Of a stretch of 64,000 nt of DNA, positions 1 through 11,571 are shown in pieces. The first letter of the stretch is position 1; each line of letters opens with the position of its first letter. The DNA lies in assembly GCA_030272585.1 (NCBI GenBank), contig BSYQ01000002.1, forward strand, positions 6,138,001 through 6,202,000. Direction: 5' to 3'. A model generated the notes under the pieces. The model was given only the letters and a program-made list of their open reading frames with translations. It was not told the origin of the DNA and did no database searches. The stretch is from Bryopsis sp. KO-2023 (lineage: Eukaryota > Chlorophyta > Ulvophyceae > Bryopsidales > Bryopsidaceae). Both the position numbers and the translations under genes were made by a program.

Positions 1-2
1 CT

Positions 3-646
3 TTTCTGACCCTAGTCTGCCTTTTGCACACGACGTCGATCGCATCGGCGTCGAGGGTCCAGGGATCAACGACATCAAACCCAACATCTGTCGCAGGGGC
101 ACAGCTCTCATCATCGTCGTTTGGGAAAACCCCAACACGGCAAACCACAGCAACTGAAAAACGACTCGCATCTGCACGTCGAAACAGATTCGTCATCATT
201 CAAAACTTCCGAATCAAACCCACACGACGGGAGTTGTGTCGTGAGGACGAGGCGGAGGCGCTGTGCCCACAGCATGATACAGAGTCGGAAAGCAATTCTC
301 TGCTCTCCAATCAACGCGAAGAGTTCTACCTTGTATCGGACTCGAGCACAGACAAGGTCGACCTCAAACACAAGGCAAAGCGGAAGGAGCAGACAGTGTT
401 GTTTTGCGGGAGAGTAAACCCTTTTTCTTTGGCAGCATTTTTATAGCGGTCGGTGAGAATTGCGGGACAACGTCGAGGCTGTACAGTCTGGCATGCGAGC
501 CTCGAACTGGAGATGAGTCGGGGCCCAGCACAAAAGGCCGCACAGATCAGATACACGAAATGGATGACATCCGAGCTTTGGACCTGAAAGTTGGTCCAGT
601 CGAGACAATTCGCTCTTCAAATCGCGAAAAGTCAGGGTGGCAGTAA
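3..646 (+). CDS. Coding-looking segment, partial at left edge, unrecognised
   Basis: Two overlapping plus-strand frames are open and read like protein. One is open from the window edge to about 446 without an ATG, with acidic and Ser-rich text such as EDEAEALCPQHDTESES. The other is open from about 281 to a stop at 646 and contains SIFIAVGENCGTTSRLYS. The stretch lacks the long A, T and C runs of the DNA after it, as coding sequence here usually does. A short intron or a frameshift near 360-440 would join the two frames; GT and AG dinucleotides are present but no phase-consistent junction convinced me. No domain recognised. Probably the last exons of a gene that starts left of the window. Confidence 0.35.
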
Positions 647-649
647 CGG

Positions 650-1970
650 TTAGAGCGCTAGTCTTGTAGCGTATGTGGTATTTTGTGTGTGTGTGCGCCG
701 CACAATGTGCGCTAGAGAGATAGTTTTGTGTCCTGAAAGTGGAGTGTGTTTTATCAAAGAAAGCACCCTTCTTTCACTGACTCATGATTTGATTGGGCTA
801 GCTCAATTGCAGCTGGGGGTTGCAATGGCCTGATTGAGCGATTCAAGTGCTTTCCTTCTTTAGCTCGACCATCTTCTTCTTCTTCTCTCCTTCGTACAGT
901 AAAGAGTCGAAATTCCACGGAGGAAGTATTTTGCTGGCGATAAGAATCGTCCCATAAAAACCGTGGAGCATTTAGATCTTTATTCGTGGTCACCTCAGTT
1001 CCTACCGGCCGAGGTTCCCTCTTTCCTCTGACTGACCAATCAGTATCTCACTCTTTTACCCTCACCCAAATTTTGCAGCTCATTTGAATTACAAAATCAG
1101 CTGAAATCTCAAAAGGGAGTAAGAGGAAAAATACACTACAGTCTAAAAGTTGCCTATCATCCACCAGAACTTGAAATGCATTCTCGAAAAGGCCTCCTAA
1201 ATATACCCCACCATGCTGCCAGAATTTTTTATTCTGTGTTCAAACACAAACAAAAAAAGTCTACCCAACAAAACCCAGCCCACAGATTTCTGATGACACA
1301 GATTTACTTGTCCCCCCCAGCACACACACACAAACAAAAAATTTGGGTCTGTATGAAAATTTCTGTGAAAAAAACAAAAATCAACATTGGACACAAAAAC
1401 ACACAACAAAAAAACCCATTGGATGCACACAATCACACAATCACACCTCTAACTTCCCTATGTATTGAAGTATCCAGAAAAAACCACCATGGTGACCCTC
1501 ACCATCATAAGGATCTTTACTAAGAACAACAGAATATCCCCGAAAAGATACACACCAAACCCCAAAAATGCAAAAAGGTTTCGGAGGGTTTCGGAGGGTA
1601 GGAATAAATTCACCCAAGAAATTCACCACAACAAGAGATTCAAAAACAAAAATGAAGAACCCACTGAAATGTAAAGAACTTTTTTCTTATATCTCAGTGA
1701 GATACACCCTGTATAACAAGGATAAAGTAATTTAGCCTGTTTTTCATTTAAATCTAAGGCTTCCTTGTCCATCTCAGGCCTCATCTATTTTTGTTTGAAA
1801 GATAACACCCTCCTTCTCGAGAATATCTTCCCTTGGGCCAGGTCATTCCATGATATTATTTTTGGAATCAAAACTTAGTGGATAATTTTCCTGCTAGAAA
1901 AACAACATGGTCCCTCGCTGAGCCAGAGTGAACATACCTAAACGAGAAAAAACCACATGATGTATTCTAT
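650..1970. other. Intergenic, low complexity, no gene seen
   Basis: Simple GT-rich (680-700) and CA/A-rich stretches (1310-1440) dominate. ORFs here are short and low in complexity on both strands. I see no repeat copy or RNA gene. Confidence 0.5.
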
Positions 1971-1974
1971 TTAA

Positions 1975-3600
1975 GCTTATCTTTGTTTTGTTAAAATAGG
2001 GACAGCCAACCACAAGTATTTTTTCTCAGAAATCAAATCTGCTGCTGCAAACCCCAATTTTTGATCCACTGCTGAGGTCCCTTTTTGACTTTTTTTTCTG
2101 AGGAGGGGGAAGCAGCCATTGGCATTTTTAACCCTATGTCCAGCAGGATTTCTCTTTTCACCTTCATTTTTCTCCAGCTTGATTTGGGCAGCCAGGTGCA
2201 TGGTGGTCGAACCTTTTTTAAATTATCGGGTTATCCATAGTTCACCTATTCAAGCATTACCGATTTCTTTCTAAAAGGGAAGGAGAGGCTGGTAGAATCA
2301 GGCTCATGAATATCTCAACCTGCATCGGGAAGAAAGAAAAGGGTTACACATGTGGGGGAATTCAAGAAATTATCACTGTCCATGTATGTGTTTTAATTTC
2401 AACCAATTAATTGCATTAACCACAAAACACTTCAGGAACTCTGGTGCATTTGGCTTATCTCTTTGTTTTAAAAGGTTCTCATTGGTCATCGCTGTTTTGT
2501 TCCACGGTCCAACCGAAACATGTAAAAGCAACATCCATTGCAAAAACAACCCAATCCAGAAAACTGGATTACGAAGGGAAAAAAGACATCCCCTCCTGAA
2601 AAAATCCCTCCATTTTTCTTTCCTAGTATATAAACAAAGCTTCTTTTTTTCTCTTTTTTGGAAACTGTTTTCCCCTCACATTGTTTTGAATAATGACGTC
2701 CAGAATGGCAAAAATTGATTCATTGTGACGGCCCCTGTCCACAGCCCAATCCAGAAGAATGAACCTAAACCCTGATATCTGGCTTTCCCACTAGCAATCT
2801 TTTTTTTTCTTACTTTTTTTCTTTTCTTCTCTGCCTTAAGCATCAGAGAGTGCACCTGATTTGTTTGTTGTTCCCCCCCCCCAAAGAAAAAAAAGTTGTT
2901 AACCAGAAAACCGTATCCAGGTTTCCGCTACCTGAGTAAAAAAAATTATATTATTAAAATTATTTCTATTTTATATTCAAAATGGAATATACACATATTC
3001 AAAATGGGTGAGAACTGCCCTGACCTAGCAAATGCATCGGTTATTCTTGTCTTCTCGGACTGTTTTTTGAGAAGAACTCAATGGTCAGTTTGCAAGGGGT
3101 GTTCTTGTTTCGATAAAGAAAAGGGGAAAATTGAATGGGGAATGTGGACAAGCGATTGCATTGCCAACTGCTCACCTGATGCATGAATCAATCCATTGCA
3201 CCCTTTCATTTCCAGAACAAGGGGTTCAGCAAAAGTCCCCACCTGCATTTTCACCACATGTGAAAATGTTGGCTGGCTTCCACATTCACATTCAACGTCA
3301 GGTCCGACAATACTTCGTTAGAATATCGCACTCCAGGTCCAGCATATTTCCACCCAGCTCGCAAGCCCCTGCACGACAATGCCGAAATAAATAAGACGAT
3401 TACCTACCAGTGCTCCGTCTCGACGCCCTTCAGCCAACACGAAAGAAAATCTCGAAAATTGGGGCGTCGATTGACCCCCAAAAGAAAGAGAGAAAGCACC
3501 GTCACTCTTCCAGTCTGACCGACTCCTGAAAAATATGACTGCAACCCCCTATCACCTTCCAAAATCATTGGCACACGACCACAGCACGGGAAAACTCTGC
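1975..3600 (+). repeat. Upstream block copy R1 of the F-box/WD40 duplication
   Basis: Diverged copy of sequence found again before the 10.26-kb F-box gene (R2) and alone at 19.7-21.6 kb (R3). Shared landmarks are a block near 2095-2215 ending in GGGCAGCCAGGTGCATGG, a block at 2290-2530 around GGTTACACATGTGGGGGAA and ACCACAAAACACTTCAGGAA, and a promoter-proximal block at 3405-3560 containing CTCGACGCCCTTCAGCC. Short minus-strand ORFs in the first block resemble each other in all three copies (AQIKLEKNEGEKRN here), which could be remnant coding sequence or chance from the DNA similarity. Confidence 0.55.
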
Positions 3601-3940
3601 TTGGCACAAAATCAATTCGCAGAGCTGCGGAAACTTGCTTGGACGTTCGACTGTAGCTTCTTATCTTTTGCGCCTGCTCTGTGGCCTTGTCACTCGTAAG
3701 TTTTCTGCAACTTAGGGCCGGGAGGGAAAGGGAAAGGGGGGTTTGCTCTTAGTCTGTTTGTCTGTTTGCTGGTGCTGAGCGTTCCCACATCTCTGTTTTC
3801 GCTTGAAAAAAGTTGCGCGCGCGCTCGGCAAGGCTATGAAAGTCTCGCTTTGGATAGCATCGTTTTTCCGAAAGCACAGTGGCTCCTTCCGCAACATCTA
3901 TTTATGAGTTGATTGACTGATTGGTGGATTGTTTCTTCGG

Positions 3941-3959
3941 ATTGAAGGGGGGCGCAACC
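3941..3959 (+). promoter_or_regulatory. Conserved 5' leader directly before the F-box gene start
   Basis: The sequence attgaaggggggcgcaacc sits directly before the ATG. The same 19-mer precedes the inverted gene at 34770, and a two-base-shorter form precedes the gene at 10262. Flanking upstream bases are much less alike. It may mark the 5' UTR or start context. It fixes the start at the conserved MSD rather than at the ATG 13 codons earlier. Confidence 0.45.
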
Positions 3960-5012
3960 ATGAGTGACTATATTCTGATAGCATGGGACTTGCCCTGGCA
4001 TATCATGGTCGATATTCTTCGAAGAATTCCTGCTCGATCGCTTGCTAGATGCTCTTGTGTGGCGAAATCTTGGCGAGAAGTCACGAAAAAGGAATCGTCC
4101 TTTAAAACAAAAATCGGCTTGGAGCGTGCATGGTTGCACGAACCAATAAAGCCCATTGTTCACAAAGGCCAAACTGATTTCACCATATATTGTTTTGCTA
4201 AAATGGAAACTTGGATAGCCTTGGGTGGTCACAGAAGGTTCAAGGTGTTCGATTTCAATCGAAAAGAATTTATTTTTGATTGTGAGGAGATTGGCATAGT
4301 CTTCAGTCTTTCTTTCATGGACGAGATGCTTGTGACCGGGGATTTCAGAGGCAACTTGTGTGGATGGCATGTATTCACTTGGAAGAAGCTTTTTTGCATC
4401 TCAATTCTTGATTCCGGCATCGTATCCCTCGCGGATCTTGGCGACAACGTGGCCGTTGGGAGTATCGATGGTGATATTCAAATTTGGAGAAAAGGGGTAT
4501 GGGAGCTGGTTAGAACCCTTCAAGGTCACGAAGATCTTGTTTATTGCATGTTGCCCCAACCAGACAATATCTTGATTAGTGGGTCAAGGGATGAAACTAT
4601 TCGAGTATGGAACTTACCCGATAATGTCTGCCTTCGAGTGATTCTTGGATCGAAACGGGGAGCGAGGTCAATGGATGTTTCTGAAGGGGTAATTTTTTGT
4701 GGAGCCTTTGACGGCAACATTCGCTCGTGGGAACTCGAAAGCGGTAAATACCTGCAAACCTTTCAAAGTCACACGAAGCGTGTGACCTCTGTCCTCGTCG
4801 AAAATGGTCGAATGTTCACCGGATCCTGTGATAAAACGATAAAAATATGGGATACAACGACGGGCGAGTGTGTGAGGAGTTTTGATTGTTTGCACAATCT
4901 TGAACAAGATGAATTTCAAAAGATGGACGTGTTATGGGTTGATAATGAAAAGATGGTGAGCATTTGTGGTAATGGGGATATTTGGGAGTGGAATTTTTCC
5001 AAGAAGTTGTGA
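3960..5012 (+). CDS. F-box/WD40 repeat protein (paralogue A)
   Basis: Intronless ORF of 350 residues from the MSD start shared with the paralogues; an ATG at 3921 is in frame but not conserved. Residues about 10-50 form an F-box (LPWHIMVDILRRIPARSL, then CSCVAKSWREV). Residues about 80-350 form seven WD40-type blades, with clear GS..DxTIRVWNL and GSCDKTIKIWD strands. F-box proteins bind Skp1 and present substrates, held by the WD40 propeller, to SCF ubiquitin ligases; the substrate is unknown. Paralogues lie at 10262 and, inverted and split, at 34770-29940; a more distant one lies at 11572-18116. The 3' flank (gagcattatcttgtttgata) is also shared with the close paralogues. The frame is intact, so the gene is probably functional. 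Confidence 0.9.
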   Translation: MSDYILIAWDLPWHIMVDILRRIPARSLARCSCVAKSWREVTKKESSFKTKIGLERAWLHEPIKPIVHKGQTDFTIYCFAKMETWIALGGHRRFKVFDFNRKEFIFDCEEIGIVFSLSFMDEMLVTGDFRGNLCGWHVFTWKKLFCISILDSGIVSLADLGDNVAVGSIDGDIQIWRKGVWELVRTLQGHEDLVYCMLPQPDNILISGSRDETIRVWNLPDNVCLRVILGSKRGARSMDVSEGVIFCGAFDGNIRSWELESGKYLQTFQSHTKRVTSVLVENGRMFTGSCDKTIKIWDTTTGECVRSFDCLHNLEQDEFQKMDVLWVDNEKMVSICGNGDIWEWNFSKKL

Positions 5013-5019
5013 GCATTAT

Positions 5020-6045
5020 CTTGTTTGATACAATTTTGTTATATCATGGATTCATTGATTAGGAGGTTCACTTCCAAAGGGGAGAGCTCCTGTGAGATTT
5101 TGTTTTGAGCTTCTTATTCAACGACCGAAAATCTTTGACCGCTTTTCTGTTAATATTTCAAATTTGTTTTGTTATAATGATCCAATCGAAGTGAGGCTTT
5201 ATAGTACAGATATGAGTTTGTAGTGTAGATCTGTCTACCACTTTCAGGACATAGGGTGAACACTCGGTTGTATGTTTCTCTTTTTGTAACCTTCTCGTCT
5301 CCCCACTATAACAGTTTGAATTAAGAGAACGCAAGAAGTAGAGTATCTTTATTCTTGAATATCTGACAGAAACGATCTTGACGGATTGAGGTAGGCTTAT
5401 TGTTTTTTTTAGGAAAGAGTCTATAAACCTCACGTCAGTTGGAATCATATGATTCTCTTCACGATTTCAAAAAAAACATGAGATGCGCTTGAGTTAAGCA
5501 ACAAACAATATTCTACATCCATTTGAAAAAAGTGTGGAGAACTCACTGAGTATTACACCTCTGCTTCGAGCCCATATTACGACCCCTAGGGAAAAGACTC
5601 GGAACGCATTTACCATTCCGAGTCCGAGGAGATATGAAAGAAATCCCTCGGAATTCTTACACACATTCTGGTTGAAAACATGCAATATTTTGCACAGGAT
5701 TAGTTCAAGCCGGCCTCAATGGATTTTCTTTAACAGCCTACAAAACATCGTTTCAGTTCTCTTCTCAACCTCTAGCTCTCCGTCCCCCGTATGTCTTGGC
5801 TACGCTTTTTCTTTTGGTCGACTGTCGACGACTTTTTCACCTAGCATCGTCGCCGTGGAATTTCCTTGTGAAGCGTTTAATGGCCTCTTTTGACAGCGGA
5901 TTCCCGGTCACATTTGCACTTTGTAAGACTTCGAGTTTGACACTTTGGACCACTGGGCCACTTAAGCTCACGAAAAGTAGCAAAGAGCAGAGTGGCTGCT
6001 CCGGTGGGCTTGTGAAGGCCACTGAACGCTGAAACACTTTCTTCC
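5020..6045. other. 3' flank and intergenic, no gene seen
   Basis: The first 120 bases match the 3' flanks of the paralogues at 11311 and 29940 (inverted). After that I see only short ORFs on both strands without splice-consistent partners. Confidence 0.5.
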
Positions 6046-6051
6046 CCTTTG

Positions 6052-7615
6052 TCACCAAGTTGGTGACACTAACTTCTTTAGCGCTATGGAAGGGGGGAAT
6101 ACATTGCCGTCCGGATCACAAAGCGGACCATCCCCGCGGAAGTCTGCGAGCTTGTTTGCACCCTGGTGCTCGTTTTGTAAGTCTTGCAGTCCGGCCGTAA
6201 TACTGTGGCACATCGCCGTCACGCACGGAGTGTTGATATCTTCCAGCTGAACGTCTGAATCCTCAATAATCGATAAAGTCAAAGGAAGGAAGAAGATTCC
6301 TTGTACCGTCCAATCTTTACATAGCTTTGAAACATACAGCTCGTTGTTCATCTGCAATAGAGGCACGCAGAATATTAGATGCTAGAGTTTTTTCCTGAAA
6401 TCGAAGGACATATCTTTGCAGGATATCTGAACCCACGTGGAGCCCAACTTGAACCCTTTTTCTCACCAGGAGAACGAGAGGGAAGATACATGTTCCTTGC
6501 ACGGAAGGGATTAGAAGGCTACGAGCAATTAACCATCTGACGGGCAGCCTTTTGTCCATAGCATCGTCCATGTGGGCCATCGCCTGGAGAGGCAGAAAAC
6601 TATAAGTGAGCTTCTGTGACTGTAAGCAATCCCTCGATATGTGTCCACGTACCATTCCTAAGACATCTCTCGATTCGTTCGGCAACCCTTCCGAAGCGAT
6701 ACGTGTTTCAAGCCATCGAGTGTACATGGCGCTCACTCGAAAAGCTAGCATTGATGCCAATGCAGCGGCCAACGCTTCCTCATCTCCTGGAACAGCTGGG
6801 GCTGTCAAGGAGTAGCTGTTTTCTCCAAACGTCCTGAAGGTCTCCAACAGCTATGAAATAGAAAACAGCGTCAGCAATCGGACGGACATGCATTCATGTG
6901 CTGCACAATGACAGACTCTGATGCACGTGACTTACCCGTTGCCACAGAAAAAAAACAAACGATAGGCCAAATTGTCTCCCTGGAGGTGGTGATGAAAAAA
7001 CATCCTCGTCAGGTAAACGGCAACTCAAGCCTTTTTATACCTCACCAAGTTCCAAGAGTCACTCTCGAGTCGTTGATACCTTGTTTTTCCAGCACCCGAT
7101 TCGCGGTAAGGGGAAGTATGTCCCTCTCCACGCCAATTTTCAAAAGCGTCGCCTGTCAGCTGCACAGTAACAAAAGTTAAAAAACATATGGCCAAACGAG
7201 CACCGCAACCGATAGCTGGAAACAACATTCTTTACCCCATTCTCACTGTTGTCCTGCGGTTTCTGTCCTTGTTTTCGAAAAACCACCTCGGTTTGCCCAG
7301 CTGTACCGCTGCGCATTCCTCAGGGAACTGACTCCCAAACGACCCAAACTCTTTGTTTGGAGCACCAGCGGCACATGTTATCTTTGACTTGAGTTTAGCA
7401 TTGTTTTCCATGCCTGTCCAACAACTGAGAGAAGTCATCGCAGGGCGCCGACATTCCAGCGTCAACCTCTTTCTTCTAGCGTGAGGAATGAAGAACACCT
7501 TGGCAGGAATCTGATTAAGCCATTGCTGACAGGGTTTTTCACGGGTTCGTGACTGCAATTTGCTGTTCTCTGTAGCGGAACGCTGCCGAAACACGTTTGT
7601 AAATTCCAAAGACAT
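6052..7615 (-). CDS. Six-exon gene, protein of unknown function (about 380 aa)
   Basis: Model by eye, minus strand: exons 7615-7247, 7159-7041, 6975-6936, 6850-6653, 6583-6467 and 6351-6052. Every junction has GT..AG and the phases agree (0, 2, 0, 0, 0). The most convincing part is the last three exons, with ALAAALASMLAFRVSAMYTR, MAHMDDAMDKRLPVRWLIAR and a long final exon starting MNNELYVSKLCKDW and ending LKKLVSPTW. The donor of exon 2 (gtataa) and the acceptor of exon 3 (ggag) are weak and could be wrong. The start ATG at 7615 is the first in the open frame; upstream exons cannot be excluded. No domain, signal peptide or membrane segment recognised. Introns are about 70-115 bases. Confidence 0.5.
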
Positions 7616-7697
7616 TCCACGGGTGCAAATACAACGCCAGTCGGTCGTTGTGGCAGGTACAACGGTACAGGACGGTTGTGTAACACATGTCTGAGTA

Positions 7698-8057
7698 ATG
7701 AGACAGGGTCAACAAGCCAACGATATCAAAAACCCACCGTCGCAAAGCACAACTGAACAGTTGCTCACCGAGGATGAACCTGCTGCAGACGAAACCGCCG
7801 CCAGTACATCAATCCCTGCTCCGAGCCTTGCAGATAGCTGTCCAGCCCAACAAGGTGCAACCGACGATTACTGTGCAAATCGATTCAGGGCCACCCAAGA
7901 AAATTGTATCACAGAACTGGATATCGACAAGGAAAGCTTTGCTCCAACCCCAATCACTCTGCTGATAGTCACTGGGAACTCTCTTTTATTGAACATTTGT
8001 ACTTTCTTGGAGGGTAGAGGGGGAGGGGGATACAAAAGGAAGGTTGGTTGCTCATGA
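7698..8057 (+). CDS. Hypothetical ORF, 119 codons, uncertain
   Basis: Open frame with ordinary complexity in its first 90 codons (STSIPAPSLADSCPAQQGA) that becomes Gly-rich low complexity at its end. It lies head to head with the six-exon minus-strand gene. Two other frames of the same DNA are also open for 60 or more codons, so the ORF may be fortuitous. No domain recognised. Confidence 0.25.
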   Translation: MRQGQQANDIKNPPSQSTTEQLLTEDEPAADETAASTSIPAPSLADSCPAQQGATDDYCANRFRATQENCITELDIDKESFAPTPITLLIVTGNSLLLNICTFLEGRGGGGYKRKVGCS

Positions 8058-8059
8058 AC

Positions 8060-8580
8060 GATGTCTTGTCGATGCTGCAGAAAAAGAAAGGAATCAGGAA
8101 GAGAGAAAACCCCTTTTGGGGGGTTTCTTCTTTCCATGGTGGCTTTTTGATTTTTGAGGCTTTTGCTGCTTTTTTTTTTGCGTGGTTGCCGAATCTATTC
8201 TTGTTTAAAAATAAAAAAAACCTGTTTCCAAGAAGATCTGCCCCTAGGGGCCTGAACTTGGCATGGTTCATGTCATTTTATCATATTTTTTTTCTTATTA
8301 TTATAAAAAAAAACTCAGTGGAAGGATTGCCCTCCTCCACCTTTAGAAAAAAAAAACCACACACACACACAAGATATCGAAAAATACAGTTTCTCTTTTC
8401 GGCATCGCCAAGAACAAGTCCTTTGCGAGGAAATTAATATTGCTGCTGATCTGCCCCAACTTTCGATCAACTTTTTTTTTCTTTTCTGCTGTGGTCCACC
8501 CCAGGCCAGTGATGGCATTGAACCTAGGAGTGCGAAAAAAAAACAAAAGCAAGAAAAACGAAAGGCAGATACCCAGAAGG
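8060..8580. other. Homopolymer-rich intergenic DNA
   Basis: Many A and T runs of 8-9 bases and a short CA repeat (8358-8372). The piece at 8445-8470 resembles the start of the R1/R3 blocks (gctgctgatctgccccaact), which suggests R2 begins here and was split by about 450 bases of other sequence. Confidence 0.4.
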
Positions 8581-8589
8581 GTGTAAACA

Positions 8590-8838
8590 TTAAAAAAAAA
8601 AAACGGAAAAAACCCCTTTAAATCGGCAGCCAGACAATCCAAACATAAACTTTCCTTCAGTCGTGTTTGGTATGGATGCTTTCCAAAAAACATACATATA
8701 ATCCAAGCCTTTGTCTACTGTTGTGTTAAAACCAGGTGCATATTCCTGCGAATCCAGGCAATCAGCCCCAAACAGTTCCATCTGCCAGTCTGACTTTGGG
8801 TTGATAAAATTGAAGTCCATTCTTTAGATAGAAAGGCA
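8590..8838 (-). CDS. Candidate single exon, unrecognised
   Basis: Minus-strand frame of 76 codons starting MDFNFINPKSDWQMELFGAD and continuing through TVDKGLDYMYVFWKASIP. It is of much higher complexity than its surroundings. An acceptor-like AG lies just upstream (ctatctaaag) and a GT follows the Gly codons near 8600, so it reads like one exon of a larger or relict gene. It sits inside the R2 block where R1 and R3 lack it, so it may have arrived with an insertion. No family recognised. Confidence 0.3.
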
Positions 8839-8929
8839 TCGCCAGCAGAAGCTCCATTCATTTTCTTTTTTTTCATTTTTTTCCGAAGGCAGGCCAGGGG
8901 TGATTATAATGCTTTATGAAATCATCTTT

Positions 8930-9920
8930 GTCTGGACTTTTTGCTGTGGAGTGGAGCGAAGCCATTGAAGTTTCAACCCTCTGCCCAGCAGAAGATTTCA
9001 TCACGGCTTCCTTCTTCTTCAATCTAATTTGGGCTGACAGGTACCGAGCCTTTTTCACTTATCTTTAAGATTTTTTTTTCACTTAAGGATTTTTTTTAAT
9101 GTTGTTTTTTACTTAAGAGATTTTTTGGGGGGGGGGTGGGGGAGAATCAGGCTTGTGGATGTCAGCCTACATGGTCAAGAAAGAAAAGAGTTACACATGT
9201 GGGGGAAGTTACAAAAAAAACCCTCACTATCCAGTGTCTTAATTTAAACCAAAATGATTGGATTAACCACAAAACACTGCAGGAACTCTGGTGCATTTGG
9301 GCTTCTTTTTTGTTTTGAAAGCTTCCTTTTAGTCATCGCTGTTTTGTTTTCAGGGACCGACTGAAACATGCAACAGTGAAATCTCTTGCAAGGATAAATA
9401 ATCCAGAAAACTGGATTTCGAGTGAAAAAAAAGCACCCTAACAAGAGATCCCTCCGTGTTTCTTCCCCAAAAAAAAACAAAGTTTTTTTTTCCATTTTTC
9501 TGGAATTCATGTTTCAATCACTTTGTTTTGAATTAAGGAATCCACATTAGCTAAAAAACGATCCGATGTGACGACCCCTGTCCACAATCCAATGTAAAGA
9601 TCGACAGCAGGCCCATTTACCTACGTTTTGTCTCGACGCCATTCAGCCCACTCGAAAGAGGATTTCAAAAAAGAGGGGTGAATTGAATGAAAAGGGAAAA
9701 AAAGTCGTCCCTCTTCCACTAACTCCAGAAAAATTTGACCTGACCTCCTGTCGACTAGTCGGGTCATCAACGTCCGCAGTTGAAAAGAGCTGTTATCCCA
9801 ACCCTCCAACAGCTTTTTCGGACGATCGAGTCTCTCTGCAGGAAACGTAAAAAGATTTCGGACTACTCCACACAGGTGGGTTCTCTCGGCGCAGGGTTCT
9901 TGTTCCGCTTTTTTCAAAAT
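8930..9920 (+). repeat. Upstream block copy R2 of the F-box/WD40 duplication
   Basis: Aligns by eye with R1 (2095-3600) and R3 (19770-21560): a block ending in ATTTGGGCTGACAGGTACC, a block with GTTACACATGTGGGGGAAGT and CTGCAGGAACTCTGGTGCAT, and a promoter-proximal block with CTCGACGCCATTCAGCCCAC and CGACTAGTCGGGTCATCAAC. It lies directly before the F-box gene at 10262, as R1 does before 3960. Confidence 0.55.
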
Positions 9921-10244
9921 TTTTCGAGAAACCCAGGCAGGAGATGGTTATAAAGGGGGTGACTCAGGCTGTCGGTTTTGTCTCTGCGATGTCTGGGGTT
10001 GGTCGTTAGGACATTCGACTAGAATCTTTCTTTTTTTCCACTTTCGCCTACTCTCTGGCCGTTTTCGTTGTGTTTTTCCAAGAAAATTGGGACGCCGGGC
10101 GGGCGATGGCCTCCTGCGTTGGTGCGTGGCGTCCCATGAGCTTCCTTTTTGAAAAGACTTGCATCCTCTCGTGAAGGCGAGAAAAGTTTTCTTGTTTTTT
10201 CGGAGCGAAGGAACTATTGATTGATCGATCAGTCGTTTTTCCAA

Positions 10245-10261
10245 ATTGAAGGGGAGGCGCC
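10245..10261 (+). promoter_or_regulatory. Conserved 5' leader directly before the F-box gene start
   Basis: The sequence attgaaggggaggcgcc adjoins the ATG. It is a two-base-shorter version of the leader before the genes at 3960 and 34770. Confidence 0.45.
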
Positions 10262-11311
10262 ATGAGCGACTTTATTCGGGTGGAATGGTACTTGCCCAGG
10301 GAGATCTTGATCGATATTCTTGGAAAGATTCCTGCTGTATCGCTTGCTAGATGCTCCTGTGTGGCCACATCTTGGCGAGAAGTTACGAAAAAAGAATCTT
10401 CCTTAAAAAGAAGAATCGGCTTGGAGCGTGCTTGGTTGCTGGAACAAATAACTCCCGTTGTTCACAAGGGACAAAAACAGTTTGCCACATCTTGTTGTGC
10501 CAAGAAGGAAAATTTTATTGCCTTGGGTGGCTACCAAAGATTAAAGGTGTTTGATGTTGATCGAAAAGAATTTGTTCTTGATCGTGAGGAGAATGATTGG
10601 GTGTTCGGTCTCTCTTTTATGGATAAGATACTTGTGACCGGGGGTTTCAGAGTTCTGTGTGGATGGGATATATCCACTTGGAGAAAGCTTTTTTGCATAT
10701 CAATTTTCGGCGGCCATGTCTTCTCGTTTGCGGACCTTGGCGACGAGGTGGCCGTTGGGAGTAGCCATGGGGATCTTGAAATTTTGAAAAAAGGGGTATG
10801 GGAGCCTACCAGATCCCTTCGAGGTCACAAAGATGTTGTTACTTGTCTCTTGCCCCAACAAGGCAACCTCTTGATCAGTGGGTCTTCTGATGAGACTATT
10901 CGAATATGGAACTTAGTTGATAATGCTTGCCTTAGAGTGATTCGGGGACAAAAAGGGGGCGCGATGTCGTTGGGTGTTTCTGATGGCGTGATCTTTTGTG
11001 GATCGATTGATGGCAATATTCGCTTGTGGGAATTGGAAAGCGGTCAGCATATGCAAACTTTTCAAGGTCACACAAGATATGTGAGCTCCATCGTTCTTAA
11101 AAGGGGTCGGATGTTCACGGGATCAGGAGATGGAACCATAAAAATTTGGGATACAACGAAGGGGGAGTGTATGAGGAGTTTTGATTGTACGAAAAAAACG
11201 GATGAAGATATTCGGCCAAGGTTGAGAGTGTTGTGGGTCGACGATGAAAAGTTGATGGCCGTTCGTGGTAATGGGGAGATTTGGGAGTGGGATTTTTCTC
11301 GGGGGTTATGA
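10262..11311 (+). CDS. F-box/WD40 repeat protein (paralogue B)
   Basis: Intronless, 349 residues, colinear with paralogue A over its whole length. The F-box lies at about residues 10-50 (LPREILIDILGKIPAVSLAR) and a seven-bladed WD40 propeller at about 80-349, with blades ending DETIRIWNL, GNIRLWELE and GTIKIWDTT. The predicted role is SCF ubiquitin-ligase substrate receptor; Skp1 binding and substrate are inferred from the family only. Upstream block, leader and 3' flank (gaatattatcttgttgaata) are duplicated along with the gene; its start lies 6302 bases after that of A. It looks closer to the inverted, transposon-split copy D than to A in the F-box region (CVATSWREV). The frame is intact. 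Confidence 0.9.
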   Translation: MSDFIRVEWYLPREILIDILGKIPAVSLARCSCVATSWREVTKKESSLKRRIGLERAWLLEQITPVVHKGQKQFATSCCAKKENFIALGGYQRLKVFDVDRKEFVLDREENDWVFGLSFMDKILVTGGFRVLCGWDISTWRKLFCISIFGGHVFSFADLGDEVAVGSSHGDLEILKKGVWEPTRSLRGHKDVVTCLLPQQGNLLISGSSDETIRIWNLVDNACLRVIRGQKGGAMSLGVSDGVIFCGSIDGNIRLWELESGQHMQTFQGHTRYVSSIVLKRGRMFTGSGDGTIKIWDTTKGECMRSFDCTKKTDEDIRPRLRVLWVDDEKLMAVRGNGEIWEWDFSRGL

Positions 11312-11571
11312 ATATTATCTTGTTGAATACAATTTTGTTCTCAATGTGTTCATTGATTGTAAGGTGCAATGCTAAAGAGGGGCGTTGTTTTGAATTTCTC
11401 TTAGCTTCTTATCCATCAACCAAATACAGTGTGCAATCACGTTTTTCTCTTTTTTAAGTCTCTCTGATTTTAGAAGACACAAATAAGGAAGACTCCGACT
11501 TCTCATTCGAAAAGAACGAAAACAAAGAGAAGAGGCTTCTCATTTAGGCAGGTTGGGTTTTTGTTGTCGCT

